From Auriscalpium vulgare (taxonomy: Eukaryota > Basidiomycota > Agaricomycetes > Russulales > Auriscalpiaceae): 64,000 nucleotides of DNA. The translations under genes and the position numbers were made by a program. The notes beneath the pieces were generated by a model. It worked only from the letters and a program-made list of their open reading frames with translations. It was not told the origin of the DNA and searched no databases. Positions within the stretch are counted from its first letter, which is position 1; every line of letters starts with the position of its first letter. Positions 36,609 through 47,840 of this stretch are shown in pieces. The stretch is from positions 930,001 through 994,000 of the forward strand of contig JAHBBC010000006.1 of NCBI GenBank assembly GCA_019915015.1, given 5' to 3'.

Positions 36609-37103
36609 AATCACTTCACGTTTTGCTACCCGTGTATCGTTTCCTGAAGCAGAACCCAGCTTGCTCGTGAGTTTAAGGGGTGGAGGGGTGTCCGGCTCGG
36701 CACGCCGGCCCGGCCATAATGTTTTCCTTTCTGCGCCGTCAACTTGAGTGCTTCAGCTATCATCAGAAGCCACTAACAGCATCCTACAGCTATGAAGGCT
36801 CACCACCCCCATAGACTGCGTCCCTCCAAGCTGTGACTCGCCGGTCTTCTCGCCGACCACTATGACTTTGTCGGAGACCGCGCCGTCGCCCCACCGGTAC
36901 CCGACCCGCGTGACGCAACGTAGAGCTATGGGCTCAGCCTATGGCAGATCGTAGAGCTACGACAGTGAGCATGTCTCCACCGAACGACGTGACCGATGAC
37001 GTCGACGCTCCGACTACATAACGCCGACTGTCCCTCCTTCGCCTCCCACCGCACGCTCTGCATCCTCTCGCATCGACCACGCACATTCACCACCGACCTC
37101 AAA
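36609..37103. other. Interval between P450 copy 3 and the dehydrogenase
   Basis: No gene supported; presumed promoter of the short-chain dehydrogenase on the right. Confidence 0.4.
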
Positions 37104-38153
37104 ATGTCCAACGTCAAGTTCGACATCAAGCACCTCTTCAACGTCGAGGACTGGGTCTGCGTAGTCTCGGGCGGCGGCACTGGCATCGGCCTCATGATCT
37201 CGCAAGCCTTCGCGAACAACGGCGCGCGCGTCTACATCCTCGGCCGCCGCGAGAACGTTCTGCAGAAGACCGCGCAGAGCCACGGCGGGAACCTGCTGCA
37301 CCCCAAGGGCCAAATCATCCCCGTCGTGTGCGATATCACGGACAAGAACTCCATCCAGCAGGCCGTCGATCAGATCGCCGCGAAGGAGGACCACGTCGAC
37401 GTCTTGGTCAACAACTCTGGCGTTAGCCAGGGTTCAAGCGAAGTCGAAAAGGGCGACGAGAGCGCCCATGACTTGCACAAGGAGCTCTGGTCTGAGAGTT
37501 TCCAGGACTGGGAGGATGTGTACCGCACCAACGTCATCGGGTTCGTGTTTTCCTACGACACAAATGCCGCTTTATCTCATTCTCTTGCGCAGGCATTTCT
37601 TCACCACCGTCGGTTTCATCCCCCTCCTGACCGCCGCGCAGAAGGCCAGGCCTAATCACACTGCCGGCGTGATCAACATCAGCTCGATGTCCGGTATTAC
37701 GCGCACGTCCCAGCACCACTTCAAGTACAACATTTCCAAGTCCGCTTCCATCCAGCTCAACAACCTGCTCGCGCAGGAGCTGCGGCGCAACGCCGTCAAT
37801 ATCCGCGTCAACAGCATCGCGCCTGGCATCTTCCCGTCCGAGATGACGAGTATGTTCTCACTTATTTTCACTTCGGGACCTCCTACTGATGCGTTCGGTC
37901 CGTCAGCGAACGATTCCGACGAGCACAACAAGTCCAAGATCGACACTGAGGACTTTGGTGCGAAGAAGGGGATCCCGGCCGGGCGCGCAGGGAGCGATGA
38001 AGACATGGCGCAAGCTGCGCTGCTCCTCGCCGTGAACCAATACGCATACGGCCAGGTACGTGGATCGCGCTGCTTTCTAGAGACCCTACGTGCCAACCTT
38101 CACTTGGTCAGACACTCGCCATCGAAGGCGGATACTTGCTAGAGCACCCTTGA
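37104..38153 (+). CDS. Short-chain dehydrogenase/reductase (294 aa)
   Basis: Classical SDR: NAD(P)-dependent oxidation or reduction of a carbonyl or alcohol. Four exons: 37104..37540, 37593..37849, 37907..38055, 38112..38153, phases agree. Rossmann glycine motif VVSGGGTGIGL (residues about 20-30), the NNSG type strand-4 motif LVNNSGVSQ, catalytic Ser in INISSMSG, Tyr and Lys in YNISKSA, and the post-catalytic RVNSIAPGIFPSEMT, ending TLAIEGGYLL as many fungal members do. The GRR after strand 2 favours NADP(H) (inference). No signal peptide, so cytosolic. It sits between P450 copies 3 and 4, which makes a shared pathway possible but not shown. Closest in look to fungal 3-oxoacyl-ACP-reductase-like (RhlG-type) SDRs. 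Confidence 0.92.
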
Positions 38154-38281
38154 GTCACCATCACGCCTTTCACATCAACAACTCAATTCTTGCATCGAGG
38201 CCGCAGTAGCGCTCATTGTATCCATAAACGTAGCACAGTCAGAACTCAGATCAAATAAAACGTCGAGGATGTAGCAATTTG

Positions 38282-40514
38282 TCATTTATCCGCCGAGTGA
38301 GCAGTGCTTGGATCCTGCATAATGAGCTCTTCGGCCTTCGCACCACGCGGAGAGATAGAGCTTTGGAATGGTTGCGGTCGGCTAGGTCCGAGCTATCGGT
38401 TTAAGTAGCGCAGCGCAGCATGCGACTTGGACGACTTACGCTATCATTTGGCCCAGGTTCACGTTATCGTTGATGCATGCTTCATTCGCGCCGCCTTTCG
38501 GACTGCCGACATGGAACGACGACATCACCGTAGCCGCCGTTAGGAAAATTGTTGAGTCTGCGACGAACCGACCAGGACATATCCTGCGCGCCATGCTTAG
38601 TCTGTCCTCTTGCGTAGAAACTGGAACATATCTTTACCTCTTGCCGAATCCAAACGCTGCGTTGATGAGTGGGTCATCTTTGAATTGCCCGTCCGCCGTC
38701 AGAAAGCGCTCTGGGTCGAATGTATCGGGGTCTGGATAGACCGTTGGGTCGCGGAACATAGCCCTGCATGCCAGCCGAATAGGTTGAACTAGTCGCATCA
38801 TATAGTCATGGTTTTACCATGCGTTGGCAATAATCATGGAGCCTGAACAGGACAATGGATTATGCACGGTGATTATATATTCAGGTTTTAGCGCTTACCT
38901 TTGGGAATGAAACATCCTTCGTAGACATCGTCTTCGGTGCATCTGTGCGGAACACCTGGTGAAGTGTGTGTGAGTTGGCTGACTGTATTGTCAATCCATT
39001 CACTGTACCCATTGGCGTAACCATTCTCCAGCGCATGACCTCTTTACACAACGCATTGACGTATGGTAGGTTAGGACGATCCTCGAAACTGGGTAGCCTT
39101 GTCCTCCCGGTGACAGCGTCCAGTTCAGCTTGAGCTCGCTCTTGGATAGCCGGGTATCGAGCGAGCATGAGGAAGAAGGCGCGCAAAGAGTGTGCGGTCT
39201 GACAGGCAATTCAGCGTGTCAGAGGACTTTGAAACAGCATACGTAGTCTTACAGTAGCGGAACCAGCTAGCGTCCAAGTGCAGTCAGCGCGATGCTTCAA
39301 GCATGTCTCGCTATCTTATTCAACGCACCTAAGAGAAGAGATCCCAAAGCGCCGATAAGGGCCCTTTCTTCTTCGTCCGAGATTTCTGATTGTTGCCGTT
39401 CCCGAAGCTCGTGCATAGCAATACACTCCGGAGCAGTACCTCGTTCCTAGCAAAGCCTCGTCAAAGCTTTCCGGCGCCACGCATCATTGGTACTGTGACA
39501 TACCGCTGCCTCCTTAAATTTATTCCATGGACCAATGATGCTAGCTTCCCCTAAGTCGTGGCCGCGACGTGCAAGTGCCTTGAAGCTCATTCCTGGCAAC
39601 CATTCGGGGAGGTATCGGACTACGCCCACGGATTAACTCAGTGACAGAATACGATGGGCCAATGGTCGACTCACGAAAGGGTAACAGATTGACAGCGACG
39701 GAGCCTGGCAACGTGGTGGCTTCCATCATATGTTCGGTCCTTTTGATTCCTGCCAGATACTCGTCGTCATGTCCCTTGATATCAATTCCATAACCCAAGT
39801 TCATGATGAGAGAGTCTTGTAGACTGCAATTTTGATCAGTTGAATGGATGGGTTGGAATGGGGCAACACAACTATTCAATGTGGTCCGCAAAGTTCTCCG
39901 GGTCGTGCAATAAATGATTGAGAAACGCGTGCACTTTCATAATCTGTGCGGGACGGTAGTTGACGATGGCACTCGGACGCATGCTTCGGTCGAGAATGCG
40001 TCGCCCGATGCGCCAGGGTGCACCTACGCCGGCGATCGCGAGGTACCAATGCCATCCAGCTCTGTTGAATGATGTTCAAGTTGGCAACGGGAGGGACACG
40101 ATGAAGAGAGAATGCTTACAAGTCGAAGAAAGGCACCGACATCCTATCAGAATATATGTTGCTGCGTTTCTCTAGGAGATCGTACGCTATCTTGGGCGAC
40201 TGTACAACTATGATGAGCTGGCCAAGGATGTTCAACGAGAATATGTCCCCTACGTAACTCTCAGCATAAGTCGTCCAAACGACTTCGATAAGATAATGCT
40301 CACCGTATTTCTTTCCCAGCTCCGTGTATGCTAACCATGAGCCCTTATCCGAGGGCAGATCGAGCAGATTGCCTATGAAAGGCAATCCCCTCGGACCAGG
40401 AGGATACGGAAGACTGCTTCTCTTGCGACGAACATGAACAGCATTCAAGACATAAGCGCATATGACGACGACCAGCAGATCCAGAGTCGTCCAGCTAGAG
40501 AGAAAAAAATTCAT
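38282..40514 (-). CDS. Cytochrome P450 monooxygenase, copy 4 (intact, 522 aa, altered I-helix)
   Basis: Thirteen minus-strand exons: 40514..40304, 40249..40120, 40061..39873, 39823..39675, 39619..39504, 39446..39329, 39266..39253, 39198..39009, 38955..38899, 38842..38818, 38763..38638, 38583..38440, 38381..38282; phases agree. Anchor helix (SSWTTLDLLVVVICAYVLNA), hinge LPYPPGPRGLP, K-helix KEVMRWR, haem loop FGFGKRICPGRF. The I-helix motif reads AGSAT: the threonine remains but the acidic residue is Ala. It ends convergently with the SDR, 128 bp away. Exon sizes match copies 2 and 3, so it arose from the same ancestor by duplication with inversion. Confidence 0.92.
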
Positions 40515-41267
40515 GGCTAAGGAGTGCGGATGGATGCTAGAGGGGAGCGCCGTGGTCGAAGACGAGCATATTCCGAGTCGTATATATGAATAATGATCCT
40601 ATTCAGCTCTGGTTGCCGCCGTGAGCGCCGCCGGGCGTGCATCTAGGAAATATACTTACTTACGCTTGTCAGAACACTGTCAGGTGGTGTGGTGTTGCTA
40701 GAGCACGAGTTTTGTCAGGAAACGCCAGTGGGAAAGAGAAGCTTTCGACTGAATAAGATTCAGAGACCATGACGGCAGCGAGAGTAAGGAGGCGACAAGG
40801 GACTTTCATCACAGGGGCAGTGAGCGAGTCTAGTTTGAGTCTGGTTAGGCTTGAGCTTGAACATGTACATGTACATATGCCAACAATAGCTAGAGTGAGA
40901 GAGTACGTATTCCTGGTTCCGATAGGGACTAGGTCTCTAGACGACAATCCCTTTCCTTTTATGGCAGTCACGCGATGTTACTGTGATGTGAGTTTGTGGG
41001 TTTGTGACGTTACTGCGTGATTGTGGGTCCGAGCTCCTTTTCTTTGCTACTTCTTCGTCTACATTGCTGCTGTGGTTTGCATCAAATTCGACAATATGCT
41101 CAAGAGGCGACAAACTACGGAAACATTCTCGCGAGCAGTTCGGATCAAAGTGCATGAGGAGCGTTGCGCGTGTGCCGATGGTACGTCGAGCAGACTATAG
41201 GCTCGTATTCTCTGACCTGGTGTAGAATATCTTACTCCCGTGTTATCAACTGACGGGCCGCTCCTGA
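40515..41267. other. Interval; left flank of the Helitron
   Basis: P450 copy 4 promoter on the left, Helitron flank on the right. A short palindromic run of ACATGTACATGTACAT lies near 40,862-40,877. The Helitron 5' end should be here or a little upstream; I could not place it because its required terminus (TC after an A) is too short to recognise alone. Confidence 0.35.
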
Positions 41268-44200
41268 TGTCTGAGGATGAGGCGGGTGTCGAGGATTTTG
41301 TGTCTAGTGATTCGCGTCTTTGTCGGCGCTGTGGTATGCACTCCTTTCTTTTTGCGCGCTCTTCTTAATTTGTTACCAGGCATTGTACGAAAATGTGCGC
41401 CCGGGTTCGTTCACGCCACCGATGCCCATCGCGAGGTGCCTGCCGGAGCCACTCTGGCACCGTCTGAGCCGTCAGGCGCTGCAGGAGTCCCAGCTCCGCC
41501 CCTGTCCATGGTTCCAGACGTGTCGGCGACGACTAATGGTGCGTCGGGTTTTTCTGGATGTATCTGTCTCCATTTACATCGGGATCATCGGTTGCACATT
41601 CAGAGTTGCCTGCCGGGGTTGTTCTGCCTGGTCTTTCGCCCATGGAAGTGGACTCGGAGCCGTCAGGTGTTGCAGACGTTCCTCCGCACACACTGCCCAT
41701 CAGCGACGGGTCGCGCCGGCATTCATTATCTAGTAGGCTCATTTTGCACGTGCAAAGGAGGTTTACAATATTCAATAGGTACCCACGGGAGCGCAGCGAT
41801 CCTGCCTTCCGTCCCTGATCCCTCGACTACGGGTTCTGGTGCGTCGTTTTCTCTTGAGAACTCAGTCTTTCTCTGACATATTCGTGGTCGTTCGCTTGCC
41901 CCGCTTCGCTTGTTAGTCTCGAATGATTGCCACCTTGTGCCTGATGATCTTGTTGTCGATGATTTCTCGTCGTCGTCTTCGTTCCGGCCAATTACTATGC
42001 AGCAACTCAATCAATGGTATGACTTCCATAGCGTCGTTGTGGATCAAAACAACGGCATCGAGTGCGATGAAAATGTAGTTGATGTGCTTGTACCGATGCT
42101 CCCTCGATTGATACAAGGTTTCTTTCGTTGGCGACGTGAAGATCTTTTCAGGATATTGCGTGCGCATGGCTTACCCACGCGAAGTCGGTGGACACTCAAA
42201 CAGCTAAAGGCGGAGTTGATAGAGAGTCATTTGTGCACTCCGGCATGTACGTCAGTTCATTACTTGTTCAAAGAGAGGACGCGGATGAACACTAGAGGGA
42301 TAGTGTTTCAGGCAAGCTCGTCAGCCGCGGCGGGCCATGCTCATGGTGATAGTAGCTCGGTGGCGGGTATCACCCCTGCTGTTTTGCCGGATTTGGCTCA
42401 TACTCGCGACAAAATACGCGACCAAATTGCAGCGATGGGTGCTATTGACAACGCCGACGAAAGCTTCCCGCCACAGCCTGATCCCGCTCTTCGCGAAGAT
42501 GTAATTCGAGAATTTCAAGCTTTTATTGATGATCGTCGGTGGGTGTACAAGGCGTGTGCAGTGTGCGGTCAGAAACGATTTCCCTATGAACTTTCACGGA
42601 CACCGCTGCAAGGTATTTCTCTCGAGTTGCTCCAAAACGATGACATACCTTTTCATTTGTGGCCGGTCAGTTACAACTTCGAGCTGTACTCAAAAGCGTA
42701 TCTATGCAGCGACGGAATGTACAGTACCACTGAGTTGGCTGATCTTGATCTATGCGGCTCATGCAAGAACTCCTTATCAAATGGTCGGCAGCCGGTTGAT
42801 TCCATAGCGAATTATCAATATTACGGGCACGAAAGATTGCCTGCAGACATACGAGATATGTTCAACCGGGCCAGTGCGCATGAATTGCAACTTGTGTCGT
42901 GTTGTCGAGCAACGCAGCTCTCGTACATTTGTCCTGCAGCAAAGGGTGGCCATCCTGGTGCTCCTCAGAGATATACAAAAGGCAATGTGGCTATTATTCC
43001 ACAGGATGTGGCCCAGATGACAAAGTTGCTCCCTCCGACTGCAGGGGACATGCAATATTCTATGTGCGTGATGTTTATCGGGGGGCAGGAACCTACAGCT
43101 GAGACGATTAAAAAATTCCATCCCGTCATCGTGTCGAAAAACCGCGTAGAAAAGATGGCCAAATTTCTGCTCGCTAATAACAAGAATTACATAGATCTAG
43201 GAATGAAATTCAGCTCTGCGAATTTGGAAGATCTGTGCGATACGCCTTATTTCAGCGGGGATACTGGAGTTACTAAGGCTGTGGAAATTCAGCACATACC
43301 CAGGAGACAAGACGTCGCGGCTGCTGCCAATTCGTCATATGCAGAGCATGGTGCCGCGGCAACCTACGAGGCAGAGGACCTCTTGATGGAGACTGTTGGG
43401 TATACAAGCGCAAATGAGAGTGCGCTGACGAAGTCACAAGAAAAATCTAGAGCGCTGGAATGGTGTCAGGATCACAAACCGTACTTGTCTGTTCGAGGAG
43501 GGTCTGCCCTGTTTCCTGACCGCGATCCAAGAATGTTGTCTTTCGTGTTTCCTCACCTGGATCCGTACGGGTACGGAGGCTTTTACAATCCGTTGCGAAT
43601 GAGCGATCAGGCCATTCCTTTCGAGCGACAACTGCGAAATATGCTCCTACGTTTTGACGGACCATTTGCTCGGGATGCGAACTTTGCGTATGTTGCGTGG
43701 AATATCATCCAGAAGGCTGCAAATTACACAGCAATGCAATTTAGCATCAAGGAAAGAACATCAGAAGCGCTTGTGGAAGAGCTAATCGCATCAGCCGATG
43801 TTTTCAAACAAATGAACGCTAAATGGAACGCTGATCCGGATGCCTGTGCCAGTAAAAAGCAGGAAAAGAGGGCCATGAGCGTGTTGAACAAGATCAAAGT
43901 CCTGTCTAGAAGCTTACGGGGTTCCAGCGGCTACAAATTAAGGTTGAGAAACGAAATTCGAGCGCTGTTGAAGACGCACGGTTGCCCCGCTCTGTATATT
44001 ACTGTAACTCCTGCCGATTTATATCATAAGCTTTTGCACGTTTTAGCAGGCGGAGATGCCGATAATTTTCCTTTGTTGTCTTCTTTTGAGCGAGCGCGCC
44101 AAGTAGCTGATAATCCGGGAGCAGCGGCTGTGTTTTTTGATATTATGATGCGTGCGTTCATTGAGAAAGTTGTGTGATATGGCGATAAGGATAAGCGGCC

Positions 44201-47200
44201 GGGTTTGTTCGGCCATTGCCAAGCCTATTATGGAACTGTTGAAGCCCAAGGACGCGGTACTCTCCACTGCCATATGTTAGTTTGGATTCAGGGCTATTAC
44301 TCACCGCAGTTTGTTCGGCAGCGACTCGAAGGGGACCTCGCTTTTCAGCAACGAGTCTTCACCTGGTTAGAGTCAATTGTCCATTGTCATTTACCTGGTA
44401 TGGAACATGCGATGGATGGCGATCCCTCTTTTATTTTGAAGCCTGCGTACACAACCAATCTTGATCCGCGTGCATTGGACTCGCCGTTACTGACGGAAGA
44501 CATGACTGTCGCCGAGCGGCTTGCGTTTGAACACAATTTTCGTCTGTTTGTGCGCGATCTTGCAATTGCTTGCAACTGGCACGAACATCGTGACACGTGT
44601 TTCAAATATCTTAAGCCAGGCGAAGCGAGAGATAGTGCACATTGTCGGATGCGAGTAACGGGTGAGGTGCGATCACTCACTGAATTGGACCCAGAAACGT
44701 CGACCATTTTACTGAAGCGTTTGCATCCGTGGATCAACAATTACAATGATGTGGTCATGTTCCTTTTGAAGTGCAACATGGATATCAAATTTGTAGGGTC
44801 CGGAGAAGCCGCGAAGGCATTAGTATTTTATGTCACAGATTATATTACTAAGGCAACGTTGGCCACTCACGTAGGTCTGGAAGCAATATGTAGCGCTATA
44901 GAGAAAGCGAGTATTGGTCGGGATCGTAACACGGACGAATCTGAGCATTCATATAAGAGGAGCCTTATGTTGAAGGTTGTCAATGCTATTATGGCTCGTC
45001 AAGAGCTGTCTCATCCACAAGTGATGAGTTACCTTGTCGGCGGAGGAGACCACTACACGAGTCATACGTTCCGTCCATTGATGTGGGGGGCACTCGACCG
45101 CTATATTAAACAGCAAGAACGCGACGGCGAAGAGGATCATGTTGACGAGAGCGGTACTGTCGAAGATGAAATGGTGCCCGTACCAAATGAGTCTGTTGAA
45201 GAAGTGGAGCAAGAAACAGATCACGAGAGTGATGCGGAAGACGCACGACTTGTGCTCACCGTTCAGAAAAGAAAAGTCGTCGCTACTAGCTTTCTTCTCG
45301 ACTATCGTTTGCGTGGTGCAGAATTTGCAGACATGTCGCCTTGGGAACATTGTGCGTACGTAGAACGTTTGACGAAAGAGAGCGAGCGGGCAAGGCTAAA
45401 CAACCTGGAGCGTGAAGCCCGAGTCACCAGAGCCACGCCGAGAGTGCCATTTCTCGACGACAGGCACCCGTTGTTTTCAACTCATTTGTGTCGCTTGCGT
45501 ACTTCTGGATGCGTGCCTGTGGTTCTTGGGCTGACGTTGCCTCGTAGTGATCGTACGAGCGAAGAGAAAGAGATGTGGTGTCGTGCGATGCTCATTTTGT
45601 TTAAGCCCTGGCGAGAAATAGACGACCTGAAGGGCCGTGATGAACAGTGGAGCGACGCGTATAACCGACACGAGTATCCGGCTCACTTGGTCAGGATCAT
45701 CAACAATATTAATGTCGAGCATGAATGTTGCGATGCACGCGACAAGTACGATGCTGAAAGGCGAGCGGGGCGCGCTTTGGATTCGCTTGTCAATGCACCT
45801 GTAGTGGAGTATGCGGGAGGTAATACCGATTTAGAGTTTGCGGACATACTGGAAGACAGTGCTCTCGACACATTTTTTGTTCAAACCGCTCTTGGAGACG
45901 ATCCGGCGGACCGCGTGGAACCGTTAGAGACAGCTGCAAGACGAGTCGACCGCAAAGAGGAGTGCTTACGAGAAAACCTTCGTGCTTTGACTAGGGCTGG
46001 TTATTTCGAGACCGAGCAGAGCTCCGCTATAATTGATGCAACAAGCATGAACGAGCCAACCGATGACGAGAGGCAGAAACAGGAGAAAGCAATGTCAAAC
46101 CATAAAAAACAGAGACGACCGCAGATTCGTCCTCGTCGGTCACCACAGCACAAAAATAACCGTCTCTCCCGGCCTGCACAAACAAGAGCGACAGTCCTCG
46201 GCGACAGGGACGTTGTCCGAGATGATGTCATTGCTTCCCCTCAGAGCAACTCACAAATTTTCGAGTCCGTCCTCGAAGATTACAATATTTGCGACAATGC
46301 TGAACAAGAGCGAGCCATCCGCATTGTAGCAGAACATGCTGTGCTTCGAAATCCTGAGCAGCTTTTAATGTATATTTCGGGTGTCGGGGGAACAGGGAAG
46401 AGCCATGTAATTTCCGCCATCGCGGATTTTTTCTCTAGAATTTCCAGGTCTAAAGAATTGTTAGTAAGCGCACCGACCGGAATTGCAGCTGTCCTCATTC
46501 AAGGCTTCACGATACATGCTCTTACATTTTTGCCGAAAACTAAGCACGTGTTTACTGCGCAACAGAGCACCTTGGAAGAAATTTGGAAAGACGTTGATTA
46601 TCTGATATTGGATGAAGTTTCCATGATGTCGGCTTCTTTGTTAGGACAAATTTCAGCGAGAATGCAACAGGCTAAAGGAGGAGAATTCAAGGACGCACCA
46701 TTTGGTGGAGTCAATATGATTTTTACTGGGGATTTAGGCCAGCTGCCACCGGTCGCGGCCAAGGCCTTTTTCGACGCAAGCCTGGTGAAGAACATCGATA
46801 TCAATCAAGGGCAAAGCCAGTCTGGACAGGATGCGCTACGTGGGGCGGCGTTGTGGCGTCAGGTCAGCACTGTGGTGACTCTGAAGAAGAATATGAGACA
46901 GGCAGCAGACGCTCCATACGCCGATCTAGTACAACGCGTCCGTTTAGGCCGAGGCACAACGCGCAGGCGTGTAGGATCTACTGAAAGAACCGATTATGAA
47001 CGTCTGAACACTAGGCTTCTAAATGTACTGGCGAAAACCGCACCAGACGATATCAAAACTTTCAAAGATGCCCCAATACTTGTTGCCGACCGACAAAGCC
47101 GCGACTCGTATAATACTCGTATTGCAAACCAAGCCGCTACGAGACTTGGTAAAGAGCTTCAGTTCTATCACTCTTATGACGAGCAAGTGAAGGGGTCACT

Positions 47201-47840
47201 TACACAGCGAATGTGAGAACGGCTACGTCGAGTAAGATCTAATGTAACCGACGACTTGCTCGGGTCGCTCCCGTGCTTTGAGGGCATGCGTGTGATGATT
47301 ACAGAGAATCTTTCTATGGGCCATGGTGTCGTCAACGGCTCGGAAGGTACTGTGGTGAAGATAAGCTATAAAGAGGGCGAGAACGGTGAGCGAAGCGCTA
47401 CTTGTGCTTATGTTCACATACCCAACTGTGGCATGAACATGGCCGGACTTCCGCAGGACGTTGTGCCCATTTTTCCTGTGAAGACCATTTTCGAGTTTGA
47501 GGGACATCGTATACGCCGTCAACAGCTGCCGGTCCTGCCTGCGTACGCGTACACAGATTACAAAAGCCAAGGCCGCTCGTTGGATAAAGTAATTGTTGAC
47601 TTGGCATCCTGCAAAACCATCCATGCACGCTACGTCATGCTTTCTCGTGTGCGCACCTTGAGTGGTCTAATCATTCTGCACGGGTTCCCTCCGGCCATCA
47701 TTTCCACCGGCTTGCCATCTGATTTTGCTGCTGAGTTTGTTAGATTGGAAGACCTGGAATTGCAGACTCTACAACGATACAACCAGCGGACTAGAAGGCT
47801 AATGCTCACCCGCGACGCACGACTGCCGACTAATGAGTAG
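41268..47840 (+). mobile_element. Helitron (coding part; ends not located)
   Basis: Rolling-circle DNA transposon defined by its Rep/helicase gene. The 3' terminus should have a short hairpin followed by CTRR; I found no convincing candidate between 47,841 and 49,428, so the limits given are those of the coding region. There is no sign of a second, nested element inside it. It separates the P450/SDR block from the dioxygenase and repeat region. Confidence 0.85.
41268..47840 (+). pseudogene. Helitron Rep-helicase, broken by two in-frame TGA codons
   Basis: The main frame runs from about 41,910 to 47,840 (about 1975 codons), interrupted only by TGA at 44175-44177 and at 47214-47216, with the frame unchanged on both sides. 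The Rep nuclease part has TVTPADLYHKLLHVLAG, the HUH motif in GRGTLHCHMLVW, and the two catalytic tyrosines in YVTDYITK. The PIF1-type helicase part has Walker A GVGGTGKSH, Walker B YLILDEVSMM, GDLGQLPPV and the C-terminal DYKSQGRSLDKVIVD. An upstream exon from ATG 41268 (MSEDEAGVEDF) with LCRRCG...RKC may supply an N-terminal zinc-like knot, followed by Pro/Ser-rich segments. All catalytic motifs survive, so inactivation is recent. Both stops are one C-to-T change away from CGA (Arg). Confidence 0.9.

Noticed and set aside
31226..40514. Complete secondary-metabolite gene cluster
   Set aside because: P450s and an SDR are present, but no backbone enzyme, transporter or pathway regulator is visible; kept only as a low-scored possibility.
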